Shown here: piece by piece, positions 32,501 to 47,500 of the stretch
Position numbering within the stretch: position 1 is the first letter of the stretch
Layout: each line of letters opens with the position of its first letter
From: Amphiura filiformis
Lineage: Eukaryota; Echinodermata; Ophiuroidea; Amphilepidida; Amphiuridae
Reading direction: 5' to 3'
NCBI RefSeq assembly: GCF_039555335.1
Contig: NC_092644.1
Span: 49,489,281-49,553,280 of the forward strand
Length of the DNA: 64,000 nt
The notes under the pieces: generated by a model
What the model saw: only the letters and a program-made list of their open reading frames with translations
The model's database searches: none
Told to the model about the DNA's origin: nothing
Position numbers and translations under genes: made by a program

Positions 32501-35500
32501 AACATCCCGAGTCTTTTCAGTTGTTAGAAGACGCTGCAAAAAGTAACTGCATGATGCTGGTAATACTTCCTTAATCTTACCGCAAATCCACGTAGCCTCC
32601 GTTATGTCAGAATCAACCATTCCTGTGGTACTTTGCACCCAGTAAAACATCTCTGAAAATGCTGCTACGAGGCCAAGTTGATGATCAGTGCTTGATTTGG
32701 CTGTCGTTATCAACTTATTCATTTTTGATCTGTCGCGCTGCTGTCCCAGCAAGAGAGAAACAGCGGACGTCGATTCCTTGTAGTAAGGCAAGTAGCTCAA
32801 GGGATTGTGGCCCAGACGGGAGGTAAGTAGGTGTTCCTGGAACTTTAAACGATTCAGAACATTCAATTTGTCGGATATCGTATCAACCCACTTCTCCAAA
32901 TCAAACAGACTGATATGAGTCCTCATACATTTCAGCAGATACAGCATTAAACCAGACACCTCGTGGTATTTATCATGTAGGATGTCATTCAACAACGTAT
33001 TTCCAAGCAAATGATGCTTTTGTCCCAGGGTAAAAAGTCTAGGATCTTTCGTCAAATGGAAGAACTCAGCCGTTGCTCTGATAAAAGCTCTCAGAAATGA
33101 TCCAGCGCATACATATTGGAAAGAACTGTTTTGCATTACATCATCTGCATCGTTGGGCTTGTTGAAAACAAGTTCGACAGCCTTGGTAGCCGTTTTGATT
33201 AATTGGCAATCTGAAGAAGTCACGTCGCTGATTTGTACCCAAGAAAGGTTATTATAAAAAGCTATATCTTCGATGATATCACAACATACTATGGTAAAGT
33301 GGCATTCTCTTTTAAGGCTTTGCAGTTCGACGTCAATTGCAAAAATGTTCGGAAATCTCTCTTCGTCAATTTTGCCGGTGAGAATGACATCTTCACATAA
33401 TGGAAGGGAATCGTGATCTGTATCTTCTTTGATATCATTGTGAAGAATATTACGCAATACGGGGTGAGAACCTACTGGTAGATGTCCAGATTGTGTCACC
33501 AGACTCTTCAAGATAGAACAGAAGATGGGTGTGTCTAGATTAGCATCCAGGCATCGGTTAAAGTACAATGAAAGGAATGCTTCCTTGCTATCTTTAGGTA
33601 TGCTTGAATTGTCAAGTTGCTGATTGATGTAGTGAAATACTTCTTCGTTATCAAGAACATCTTTGCAATCCGTCTCAAGTGCAAGATTCGCTAGTGATAT
33701 CACAAATTTGTGTGGCTCTGGCAAATTCAATGAAACTGCAAGGGTGACGAAATCACGACAAAGTCGAAGAAAATGTAGAATGGAGGTTTCAGAGCACATT
33801 TGACCGGTCAAGATTGATGTTTCAATGCTAACTTGCTCAGCTAGAAGAAGCACAAAATTCGTTAACTGTTGCCATCCTTCAAGTCCTTTATAACAGTCAA
33901 GTACTTCCCCGAAAGGAAGTAATGCCTTGCAGATTTCAGTCACAATTTTGGCATGTAATGTGTCTTCGGTTCGTATGTCGTCAACATAGTTCCTGCTTTG
34001 TGTTGTATCTTCTGTAATATCCACATGAATATCACTTGGTGACACTTCCTCAACTTCGTGATGTGACATATCTTCAGAAGGAGATCGCGGAGGTTCTGCT
34101 CCTGATGTAGAAGGGATATTAGACTCATCATTTGATACAACTCCTCCTTTTACATTGTGCAGCTTTCGAAGAAGATTTGTTACATCATTCTTTGTTATTT
34201 CGTAAACCGAGATTAATTGCATCTCAGCCGAGAGGATTTTCTGGTTTAAGCAAATAAACACGTAATAGTCTGCAATGCATTTGAAGGCGTCACTACCTTG
34301 ATCTGCTGATGGTGTAGGTACCGCAACAAGTAATTTCATCACTTCAACTCGCAGATCGGCGCTCATGTTTGGTGCAAACCTTTCTGAATACACATTAAGC
34401 AAATCGTATATGAAATCTTCTTTGTGGCGTTCAAGGTAGTCATTGTGGTTGAAGTTTGGTAGGTTTCTTATCAGGTCATACAGTTGCAAGTGTAGACGCT
34501 CATCTGTACATTTATCGAAGTTGGTACTTGTTCCCTTCAGCAACCACTCTAGATAACTTCCTATCATTTGATGGAAGCGTATGAAGAACGGGTATTTCAA
34601 GTTAAGCAATGAGCGTGGTACTGGGCAGGTTTCACTGCCACAAGGTTCCCCAATGTCATCGGCTGCTATGTCAAATACTTCTGTATCTTGAAAACATGCC
34701 TGCCAATACACGTGTTCGTCTTTGCTCGCCTTTTCATTCTCGGTAGCATTCGGTTTTCCTGTCGATAAAGGATTACAACTTCCCTTCCAAGAGTTGACTT
34801 TTTCCAAGAAGATTATGATCTTTGCCAGAGGTATGCGAATTTGCTGCTTCATGTGCTCCAGCATTGCTCCGACAAGTGTTGAACATGTCCTCAAAAGTTC
34901 CGTGTTACATGCTACTTCCATTTGCCAGTCTTGGCTGTTGCTCGTTATCGAACCTCTTTCTTTCCTGATCAAGTATTTGTGTATTTGCCTCTGAAAGCAT
35001 TTCATTACATCATCAGATTGAAATATAGAGTGTGCCAGTTGAAGGGAGCTGTCGACATTTCTGGGGTTCTCTGTGTATAGAATGCAGTTAAAGCACCACA
35101 CAAGCATGTTTGTGTCTATCACTTTCTGCCACTGCATATCCTTTGAGTCAAATATTTCCGCCAAACTTTTCTGGAGGCAATCACCCAACACAGGACTTGC
35201 GCTTTCTAGGGAATCAATAGTGAATTGTTGCCATCCACAAAGAAAACTGAAATGCCAAGGCTGAGATGTGGTCTGACTTTGACTACGGTCAAGATGTACA
35301 ACAATACAAACATGCTTATTCGGGTTTTCGTGGTCCTTGAGATATTCCTTTCGAATTTGATCTAGCCGACATTTTGCTAGGGACATATTTCTGGCATCCG
35401 CGTCTAACGATGGCATACATTGTAAAATCATCAATGTCGCGTCACTTTTCCAGAAGTCCTGTATTCGATTGGTTAAGTCATGTTGTGATTTGAAATTGCT

Positions 35501-38500
35501 CAACTTCTCTACCTGGAAGGAGATATCCTCAAGGCATTCTTGAAAATCAAAGTGAATACTGCTATGTGTGTAGATAATGAGTTGTGTATTCTGATTTTTG
35601 GTGATTTCAGTTTCATAAAATTGTCGAAAGCCACGGTGAACTGGTAGGTTAAAGTACGTACGTTTTAATTCTTCCACTTTGAAGGGCTCTCTAAACAAAG
35701 CTTTGACTTTGTTAACTTTAGGACTGCACCCGGGCACGCTAATTTTAACAGCACGTTTTTACAGATCTCCGCAAGGTTTTTAGGATCTTCCTCAAATTTA
35801 CCATCACTGTCCAGACTTTGTGAGTAAACCAGTGAAAGCAACGTGTCCTCGTGGAACCCCAGAAATATTCCCTTTAGTTGTCTCGTTTTGTCCTCTCTTA
35901 TCTTCTTCTTCTTCTTTTCTTCCTCCTTTCCTCCTCCCTCTTCTTCTTCTTCCTCTTGATACGTACATGTAACCGTTGATGTATCACGTACTTCAATCCA
36001 CTCTTCAGTCCATTGGCGTACAATTTCAGTTGTTTCTAATTGAACATCAGACATAACATCCGAAATTGTAATGAACTGCTTTTCAAATCTGTTCAGAAAT
36101 GGAGGATCTGACAAATCCACCTTGTTCTCATCAATCATTACGATGCATCGAAAACAATCATCGACCTGGCACATTGGATTACTGTACGCACCTAACGCCA
36201 CACGACAGATCTTCTTCTTCTCCCCAACTACTGTGTAGTTTTGATTCAGCATATCGTATAAACTTTCGTATATACCAATGCCTTCAAGATCTTTCAGGAC
36301 TAAGAGCAGACTTCTCTCCATGCATAGGATAATTTCGCTGAGCATCTGATAATTGTATTGCTCAGATTTATCATGGCTGAATTTACTTCCGTGTATGATC
36401 GTTATATCTCTGCTGGATTCTTTGACCTGCAGATGTCGTTCTAGTATGTTGAGTGCTGAATCACCTCTGGTAATAAGCATCAAGTGTCGAGCATTTTGAT
36501 CATCTACGTTGTCTGTGATTAGCTCCAGGACATCTTGTCGCTTCGATGTTAGTTCCATTTGTCCTACGTTTCCTGAGAATATCTTCTCGATGGCTTCCAT
36601 TTTTGCTTTTGAACCACCAAAATTTCGCAAGAGCCCCCTTTCTACAATGTCATGTGGTTCCTCGCTATGGTGTTTGACTGCTTCTGTTGCTACATATTTG
36701 ATAAGACAATAGTAGTCCCGAAGACCATGGAAGTTGCTATGACTTGACATCGATTGATAATCAAAGTACGATTTGGCTAGTCCTTTTATGCAGTCATCGC
36801 TAATAGCTGGTCGTATACCTTGTCGTATGCTTGAAATAGCATTGCTTCTTATTGACACTGCAGTCTTCTCCAGATCTTCTTTGGTCGGTTCTGGACGACA
36901 TAAATGAATTGCTCGATTCATTTTTGCAGAATCTAATGCCCAGTTAGATATGCCAACTACCGAAATGGGCGGAAATCCGCCCATTTGGGGTTCGAGCTGG
37001 CTGTGCAACACACGCAAAGGATTAAAACTAGAGTTTTCAGCTAATCCAATTTCATCTAAAAGGACCACAGGTAAATCACGTGGGTTGTGTTCTTTGTAGT
37101 TCTTTGCCTTTTCGAAGACTTTAATGATGCCTTCAGACGTCGACGACTCTGACCCTTGGTATGAAATGACTAAAACGGGTGGGAGTGTGAGAAAGTATTC
37201 ATCTTTGGAGCCCGCACCTTTGAGATTGTTCCGTATCAGTTGCATAGCTAACGACTTACTGCATCCAGGTTTACCTATAACGAAGACTGGAATTTTGTTG
37301 AGAATCGAAATCAACATGACAAACACATTTTCTCTCAGTGCTTCATTTCTGGCAATCCCTCTGGGCAATTCCATACGTTCAAGGAGGTCCATTTGTTCCC
37401 GTTCAATTATTTGCTCAACTTGTTTAGATGTTATTTTCAGTCCTTCACTACGACTTAATGTTTGAGCAATTTCATCTCGATATTTGCTACGTTCTGCTTC
37501 TTTGATCAGTCTGGAGTGGTAACAGTGACACAGGGCAAGAATCATGGATCTTATATCCTCGCTATTTACAAGATATGGCTCAGTAGAAACATATATCTCT
37601 ACCATTTGTTTCTCTGAAGTAAAGAACTCCTTGATGAAATACGTCTTAAGATGTTTACATCTGTAGACATCCCTCAAGCTGACACAGTGATTATTGCCTT
37701 CGTGTTTCCTCATAAACCTTTGTGACATAAGTATCAAAGCAGCAAATGTTCTCTCATTTTGCCCAAGCATGCTTTCAATGTACTTGCGTTCGTCTGTTTC
37801 ATTCAGTGCACCATAGTCCCACACATAATCCGTCATTGTCTCGGGTAATGGATGGACTCTGTAAACGAGTTTTGATTGTTCATCTCTTTTCCAGTTTGCC
37901 TTTCCTTCTAAACCGACTTGAGTAGTGGCTTTGTCACGCAGACGGTATGGATTGCACGCAGCAATGAATACTACACTTGAGGGAATGTGTTCTCCTTTGC
38001 ATCTGTGATGACAAACAATCTCGTTTAATAAACCAAGGTGATCGCACGTGTTGATTTCATCTAAAAACACCCATGTTTCTCCGGATTGAGTGCTTGTCGC
38101 TGATTGTTTCCATTCTTGAACCTTTTCAACGATATCCTCTTCTGTTACACCAGCGTGGAGGTTCAGCTTGAAAAAAAGAACTTCACAGACACGTGCCAAA
38201 TACATAACTAGCGTCGTCTTTCCACATCCGGTTTCTCCCATAATTATGACAGGAATGTGTGATTGGATCCTTAGATAAATAAGGATCATCTTGAGGAAGT
38301 TATCAGGAGTTAATGCGTATCCTGTACTCAGTTCTTGAAGCTTCGATCTGTCGAAAGGCTTATTCGTTTTTCGGCATACTTTTTCGAGTTCTCGTTGCAG
38401 ATCGTCATGAAACATACGATTGTATTCCAACATGGTGTGATATTTGTTCGGCAATTGTGTGTTGAACAAATTTTGAATGTCACGTGGAACCATAGTTATG

Positions 38501-41500
38501 TCTCTGTATATGGGAGTCACCGTCTGCGAGTCTTGACGATGAAATGCTAAAAACAGATGATTGCTTTCATTCCACATAACCATGTCTTCCATTCTGGATA
38601 CCACGTTTACTGCTGAGACGCTGGATCTCGATCGGAGGTCAGGATTTTCATTCACTGGTGACGTCTTGACAGACCGAGCAGAAAATTGCCGTGACACATC
38701 AAGCATTTTTCTTACAAATTTACTGCGCAGATCTTTTTTGCGCTCCTTTCCTACCATCCTCTCAAGAAATCTGGTGTCAAAATACATCGATGCCGACATT
38801 CTTCGTAGTTCTTGGGCAAATAGACTCAGGAAAGTATCAACAATTGTGAATGACAGTCCTTCTTCATCAGGATATTGCAGCTTTAATATTGCTCGGCATT
38901 CTTCTGCCCTTAGTGGTTTAAGCTGTGGACGTCCAACTAGTTTGATGTCTTTGGTATCAAGTGTTTCATCTTTCATTGCTTGAAGATAGTGGCAAACAAC
39001 TTGAACAGGGCTACCGATCTCTTCACTGATCACATATTTGTCAAAGCCATGCCATTGAAGGTGTTTTCTAGGGAATGCGCAACAAACTGGCAACGAATTT
39101 CTTAATACATCTTTTTGCGTGTTTGCAACTTCAAGTATTATAACTGGTGAAGGGATGCACATATTTGTGTGCCAGATACGGCCATTCCGATTACTGCTAT
39201 TTCAAAAATGAAACAATCGAACATTTGTCGTTCTGTCATTTCTGAGGCATCTATGTGTAATACACACTGCTTCTTCTTTGGTAACGTTTGCAGCATCTTA
39301 ACAAGTCCATCTTTACTAAATGGACCGCTGACTTGTAATGTACTCACAACGCGTTGTATTGATGATGCGACCCATTTGACGTACTCTGATTTCCCGAGTC
39401 CTGGTTGGCTGGATGTAAGGACAGTCACACTAGCGATAAGATCACCGCGTTGCTTCAATGCAGCATCCGCCAATCCTGTATCGAGAGCAGGCCACCCTTC
39501 ATTAAAACATGTTCTTAATTCTGAATCGCTATATCCACCCAATTTATGTGTGTAGTTTGGTGAAAACTGATCAATAATATGATGGTAATGTCCAGAGCAA
39601 CAAATAAGAGCAAGAAGGAACCGCTTGTTATCTTTGTTCATTTTCTTGACCTCTTCTACGAGTTTGAATTGTGTTTCAGTAGGTAGCTGTTCCACACTGA
39701 CAAGACAATATAACACATTTCTGGCAGGATATTGTAGAACCGCAGCTTTACATCTCTCAAGCAACAACCATACCTCTTCCCACGATGTTCCTGAATGGCA
39801 GAAGACGATTTGACTTGGTTCTGGTAAATAACACGTAGTATACTGGTACAAGTGTAACAGAACGTTGATAACTTTGCTGCACCCAGTTTCGAGTTCTGCA
39901 ACAAACACACTTCCATGTGTGACATTCACATCTTTGCGGGATCCTGAACTTTGTTCAAATCCGGGTATTTTTCTATCAGGGTATACGGCGTTTTTGTATA
40001 TGTTATCTAATGCACCGCCTAGTTGTAGAAGACTGTTTCTTGGATTCTTCTTTCCAGTAGGAGCTTTGTAATGATTCCTAAGACTTGTGTTAACTTCAAT
40101 GGTTGGATTAACGAAGCGAAAAAGCAAAACCAACTCAAAGAACACTTCAACATCAGTATTAAAAAAACGATCAAGTATGCCGAGCTGTTTGGACTGAAAG
40201 AAGTTCAGAAAATAGAATTGCTTCCTTGCCTCTGATATATCATTCTGCCAGTCGTCTAATTTCCTCTTCAGTTGATCTCTGATCTTTTCTAAAGAGTCAT
40301 TATCCTTTCCAGAAGCTTCGAATTCCCTGAATTCAAAATGTCCTGATTCTGTGAGGCGTTGACAAAGTTTCACAATGTCATTGACAGCGTTAACACGTGC
40401 TACAAATTTGGGTAATTCTGGCCTTACACGACTGGATAAGCTTTCAGTGTCGTAAACCTCTGTTTGTATTTGTGAATTGCCAATTAAAAGCGCTCTGCTA
40501 TGTAAATCATTCAGTTCCTCTAGGCCATAGGTAACGTGTTTTCCTTCTCTTTTATACGTCAGTTTTGCTTGGCATCTTTCGTCTGTACTGGTCATTTTGA
40601 ATCTAAAAACTCCACGTGTTGTAGCATTGTATATTTTTTCTTTTGTCATCTCTCCTCTGTTTGCAACATTCTTGTGCAAGTCCTCTAAATTGTACAAGTT
40701 ATTGACACACGTATTGATCTTTGTGCTAATGCTTTCTGTTGTTTCTGTCTCAAGGGTGTTTTTGATAGTTTTATAGATTCCTTCTATCAACTCCTCTGCT
40801 TGAGTTGCTACTGTCACTCCTAATAGGGGAGTCATGAACTGTTTGACGTCGATGAGGGCAGACACAGTTTGCTCATTCACACTTTGATCAGACCTTTCTT
40901 CCACGGCATCAACTAGGTACCTCAAATCCTCTTGAATAACACTGCGTACAAATTGAATGAGCTTTCTGCAATTTGTCAATTGTTCAATAACTGGCCAACA
41001 GTTCTTTGGTGTGAACTTTTCTTCTATTTCATCTAATCTTCTTACGGCTTTGTGTATTTGGCCAAGCGTTAGACTATGTTTGCTTTCACTATCAGACAGG
41101 TGAATTAGAGTATCAAGCGCCTTAAAAGTAGCCTTCTTATCATCTGTCACATCGAATGTTCGAAAAACTGACTTTAACTGCTGTGCTCTTTGGCACAGTG
41201 TGGGAATCTTCATGAGGCTCACTATGGCCTCTTTCATTCTACTGGAGGCCTCCTCACCACACTCTTTCGACAAAAACGAAAGTTCGTCAATTAAATCGTT
41301 ACCAATATTGTCAATTCCTTCTGTCAGATTCAGGATTATACTGACTGGAACGTTAAGATCACAGCGAGCCACTACGAAGCCATACTTGCGATATACAGGC
41401 AGACATTGCCTGCATATTATGTCAATGAATTCGTTGTAAGTGATTGGGTTGGATCCTTCTCCTTTAGAGACATGTGATAGCTTCGTAGATTTACTTGTCG

Positions 41501-44500
41501 TCACCTTTCCTACGAGAAGAATGTCAAGGTCGGGGATGCTTCCATCAAAGAAAGATCGGCACACGTTAAAGAACGTAACGGAATACACAAGATGCCTTAA
41601 TTCTGTGGCAAAAGGTATGAGTGAATGAAGGCATCCCCAATATTCCGGACAACTTGTTTTTGACAATAAAAGTTTGCCTGCCTTATCCCTAACACATTCT
41701 TGTGCTTTCTCAGAAACCTCTTTGGCATTAGCTACAATTGCCAACTGACATATATCTGCTAGATATGTAATGAGATGTTGAAGAAAACTGCGGGTCTTAA
41801 AATACGTGTCTTTTGTGTCTTTAGCGGATTTGCATATATCGGTCCACTGGTCCCCACTCAAATGGCCACCAGGCAATGATTTTATCAGTAGAAATACATC
41901 GTTTTTTCTTTTGAGTATTTCATCCACAAACGCAATTGTCACATCTCCTTCAGAAACATTTGTCGGTAAACGTTTAAGAAGAGAAGCTATCGCATTCAAT
42001 CCAATATGGTCGTGAAATTGGTATGTGCTGCTGTCAGATACTTGAAAAGTCATTGCTAGAAACTCATTGTAGTGGATAAGAGCTAAAACGTTTGCTTCAA
42101 AGTTGGGAAACCAACCCTCATCAATAGAATGGTGTTGTTCACCAGCAAAGACCTCTTCGGCGATAATATCTAGTAGTTTCCTCAAGATAGATGCGACACT
42201 TAGTGACCGTATGGTCACCTTATCACTTGCCTGAGAATCCCTGAGGATTTTGACCAATATTTGTGATTGTTCTTTCTTATCTTCACGGCGTAGTCGATCG
42301 TTGACGTGACCTGTAAGAAACCCCAGTTGTTCATCTGACCATTCCGTCGCAGACGCTTTGCATATAAATTCCAAAATTGCGTCCATGGGTACCCTTTTCA
42401 GCAATTTGTGAATGCTCTCATTGGCTCGTGTAAGGATGACCTCATCTCCTTTCAGGTAATCACTACGACTGATCGTATGTTGTATCTTCAGTGAAATTTC
42501 TACTTTCTCCTTGTAGTGTGTTTTGTCGCATTTGCAAGGGCACGATGATATTGATTGAATTCCTCTTTCTATCAACTCTTTCAGTTCTTGCTGCTCCAAT
42601 AACTTCAAGATGCTGGATTCTTGAATTACTTTAAGGAACAATTGTTGTGAGCAATAAAGCTTGTCACATGACGATTTCACGCAGAGAACAATGTTCATTA
42701 TCTGCAGAAATGACTTCTTTCCTTCATAAAGCTCCCGATCGAGTAGAAGCGTATGAACATTTGCGTCAGCTGGTGACCACGTCGTCTCCTCCTTGAAGTA
42801 CCGATGTATACAGTGACGTAGCGCCAGTCTTACTCCTTGTATTTGAAATCTCCTGACATTTTTCCAGAGTTGCGTCAACATATTAAGGTCTTTTCGGTGA
42901 CCTTGAATTAATTCTTCAAATCTTTTCGACACGTTTTGAATTACTTTAAAGTTTTCCATGATCGGTCGGAATTTTTCTACTGATAACGCTTGCAAAAGCT
43001 TTACTAGCGTGTTGATATCCTTGATCTCCCCGATAACACAGATCATCAATTCTTCTGAGTACTCAGGCTTGTTTAACAGGTTAGATAAAGCTGATTGCAG
43101 TTGATGAGTAGCTTTATTACCATGTGCAGGTGAGAAATCTGGAGGCTTTACTCGGTCTCTAAGATGACGAAGCCGTCCAACTGATATAAGATTGCTAAGG
43201 TATTGCCACAGGAAAACCCAATTCCCACGTAAACCTTCAACAATCCATATAGCGATGTCTTCTACTTCTTTTTCCAACATTGACGATGGTATGTCGTCCC
43301 GGCTGCATTGACCCATAAAGCCACTAAGTAGAGTCAATTTCCTTTCTTCAAAAAACCACTGCGTCTTATAAGTTGTTTTTGCCTTCACTTTGGCAAGCAA
43401 CACCATTAAAAACATGACTTTTTTCCACACATGTAGACTCTGCTGCTGCTTCTGCTGTTCATCATGGTGTTCGATTTTTGTCAACTCATTGTCAAGCCAA
43501 TCTTTGAAGAAATCTTCAAATGTTTGCTCAATGCATAGTTTGCCTGGGAATCCAATTTCATCAATTTCTAGAAGCGACTTCATCAGATTGTCATTTGTTA
43601 ATGCTGTTAGCATTGATCTAACATGTAGAAAACTCCCACCTGTACAGGTGTTGCATGATGAAGCGTTGTGACTTATTTCAACTCTATGTTGAAATATATC
43701 ATAACCTGTCTTTGGAGGGGCAGCCGATCTCCATTCCTTTTCCGATTTCCATTCTCTCAGTAATCCAGTTTGAACGGCGTATTGGTAATGTATGTCTTGA
43801 TTCATCGGGAGGTAGACATCTTTTGTGGCAACGAGCCCGCTTCTTTTAAATTTGTTGCTTTCAAATTTGTCGAAATGTTTCATTTGAATTCTCTTTGTTG
43901 ATCTATTCTGCATTTTATCTTGTTTCGTACGTAATGAGAGGATAACAGTAACAATCTTTTTCTTGTCCTTGATGGGAATACATACTCTGAAGGTAGTCGG
44001 TACCTGCATATCAATAAGCGAGTGTACACAAAGTAATAATTATATTACGCTTAGGAAAAAAATAAGCAACAACACCAACAATATTAATCTATCCTCATAA
44101 CGCTGATAACCCAGTAGTGTAGACATTATATTGTGTGTGTGAAATGTAACTTTTAGGGGGTACAATTGGACGAAACTAAAGAAAAAAACATTTTGACGAT
44201 CAGAGGTGGGCAAGATGTTCCACATGGGTGTAGCTGCCCCCCCTGCCTCTTGCCTAAAAAATGGCCTAATATTCTAAAACATATTCCGGCGACCTATATC
44301 CGAGGGAGGCAGGAGATAGGAGAGGGATGGAAAGAAGAGGCAGGATGTTCCACAGGGAGAAGCCAGCTGCCCCTTTGACACAAAAATCGCTTGTCCACCC
44401 CCCTCTCGGCCCACCAAAAATCGCTTGCCCCCCTCTCAGCCCGCCAAAAAATCTTTGCCCCACCCCCCACTTTTGAGCATGGGAAATTTTTGGGATCCCA

Positions 44501-47500
44501 ATTTGCACACCTTAAATGGTCTAGATGTATGTTGCGAGCGCAGCGAGCAGGAAATTTTGTATATTTAAGCGTTTCATGAACTGTTTTCCTAAGTCTTTTT
44601 AGAGCGTTTTATTAAAAAGGTGCCGCATGAATGTGTGCCAAAAATCGCTTGCCCCCCCCTCTCGGCTTGCCAAAAATTGCTTGCCCCCCCTTTCGGATCG
44701 CCAACAATTTATTGTCCCCCCACCAATTTTACCCTCCCCAGGGCTCATAATTATTGTTCAGCTCCTAACTGATATGAATCAGAAAAAGGATACTTTTGTA
44801 TATCCACTGTGTTAAAATACTATAGAGGGTAAAACTTTGAGGCCTTTTTAGATGGCAAGTACTGTACCTGTTCTTGATTCTCATAACAAGACAAACAATT
44901 TGCCTCTAACGTAAATAGCACAAACTATACATTTTTGACATCCTTGTGATCAGATGAATAATTTGGTGTATCATTAAACATGAGAAATTTCAAGTTGGCC
45001 GCCAAGATTAACCAAGATGGCTGCCAAACATTTAAAAAAAATTTAAACGGAAAAATGTTGGTTTGCAAGATTTTACCAACATTTTCCACATATTTTCATT
45101 TTAAAACTTAAGAGTGTGCACTATTTATGGTATTATTTTATAATCGATATAATAGGCCTAAATGACCCACTTGCTACTTTTTATACCCTAACATTTAAAA
45201 CCCGACATTTAAAAGTTTGTCTATAAAACGTTTTGTGTTTGCTAGATTATAAAACTTCGTCATTCTCGTTGCAAAATATAGGGTGCACAACTTTTAAGTT
45301 CCCCCTAATGATTTTTTTTTTAAAGTTCCCCCTAATGATTTTTGAAAGAAATCGAAAATTATTTAACTAAATGTAAAATTGTAAAAAGTTATGAGTAACC
45401 TTATTTGTTTTACAAATCTGGACTAATTTGTAGTGTCACACCTCATTGCGTTCGGCCACAGTGGTTCATTATGTAAAAAAAGAGGCAGTTTTAAAAGTTA
45501 CACCTGAGTCCATAGGAGTCAAATTTCAAACATTACAATATGTCAGACCTGTTCATGTGTTTGTAATGGAAATAAACCTAACGTCTAAAATTTTCAGTAT
45601 GGAATGTGTCCTCCTATAGACCTTTTTCTCACACGTCACCAATCAATCGATATTGGGGTCCAGCATTCGAGTCATTAGCACCCAAACGCAATTACCGCGC
45701 CGGCGCGCGCGATCAACTTTGCGCCACGCTAGGCGTCCTGCGCGAAATTGCCAGCTCGCAGTACGCGTTTAGTTCGCCACGGTGTAAAAAGTAAACAAAA
45801 TTGTGAAACAAAACAACGATTGAATTTTAAAAAGCATCGCGGTTTTCCGTATCTTTTGTATTTTATGGCATCAAAACAAACTGGAACAAAGGTAACTAGT
45901 ATACAGTTCCCGTTTTAACAACTATTTTATGGAAGCTAAAGTGAAATATGACAAAACAGAGGAGAAAATACGCAGTATTTGGTGTTTTTACACCGTGGAC
46001 ACGTGAGAAACGCACGTGTTGTTTGTTTACATCTCAGACCCCAATATCGATTAGGTGACGTCATCAGAAAAAGGTCTATACTGTTGTTTTTTTTGTCATT
46101 ATGTTTTTTTATTAGAAAGGAAAACAAAAAATAATCACAGAGAATTACAACAACAGCTGCAAAAGTATTAAAAATACATATTATAAGATACTGCAGCATG
46201 TACATATAGTAAATAGATACAGAGTCTATACAAGCAACAATATGGCATAACACTAGATGTACAAAATGTATAACAAAGTACATGTACCAGTACATTAAAA
46301 TTCAAAGCACCACTTTTTAAAATGGTTACCTAATTTACCCTTTTTATAAGCAATGTCATATTCCACTTTACGTTTCATCAAAATGAAGTTTTTCAAAGCA
46401 GTAAAATTTGGGTTCACTTCCTGAAATCTACATCTGTAAATGTAGTATTTACCATTGAAATCGGAACGCTCCTTCGCCTCCGAAGGAGGCTAGAAAGGAC
46501 GCATATAGCGCGTAGGCCGGTGCGTAGTGAAGTCGAACCTTTTTGTTTTGATCTTCGCGTGCTGATATTAACCATCGCGAACTCCGCACTGAGTACGCCG
46601 TGAGTGCGCGACGATGCTGTCGTGAGAGCGTAAAAAGAGTCAGCACGCAATATTGGGAGATAAATTTACGTGTTACCACTGCAGTTGGTCAACATTGATG
46701 AGCCTTGAATGGATTGTAGTTTGTAGGCCTACCCCGTAAATTGTACAAGAAACCGTTAATAATAATCGTTGTCCTGTTGTTTTTTAGTGGTTATATGTTC
46801 AATTCATTATTCATTTTATTCAGAACGGTATTATTGTTGCTTATTTTCATGAAAACAACTGCGCTATAGGCTAATCATAAAGACCAAGCCGGAGCCTAAA
46901 TTAGTAGGCCTATGATAGCCTATATGAAGTATAATAAATATAGGCTTATAAATCACAACTATCTCAAATAGATAGGTAAGCTATATTAGCACCTTTTAAC
47001 TTTAGCAAACTTTTATTCAAGTTATAAGCATGGCCTATTATAATACTCCTAATAAATATTCAATCAAAAAGATTTTGCTCATTTCCAACACCGAATTCAA
47101 TTATTTATTCCCTGGTTCCATTGCCTAATTAAATGACTGAGTCGAGTGAGCCTTGTATAACAATACACATATCGACATGGACTAACGTGCTGAGTGTTAA
47201 TTAAAGATAAATAAACATAAAACATAAATAGGCATAGGCCTACATGTAGGCCTACTCTCTTAAATTGTCCGAATAAATATTCAATTAAAAATATTGTTTT
47301 TCATTCTTTTGCTGATTGTAACAATATAATGGACAAATCGTTTTCGAAAGAATATTCAGTTGAAATACTATGGTAGACCTATTTGAATTTTCGTTCTTTT
47401 TATGGCCACGGGGCTTAATGTGCGATCTTACATATTCGGCCCAGATCTTACAATATGAAATTGGTTCATTTTTGCCCCCCCCCCCCAATAAAAATCCACG

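Noticed and set aside
35665-35737. Programmed -1 frameshift between two giant-exon segments
   Set aside because: No X-XXY-YYZ slippery heptamer lies in the overlap, and the pattern matches other homopolymer breaks in the window.
38561-38983. 140-codon plus-strand frame
   Set aside because: It is antisense to the RNF213-like coding frame and has no family signature.
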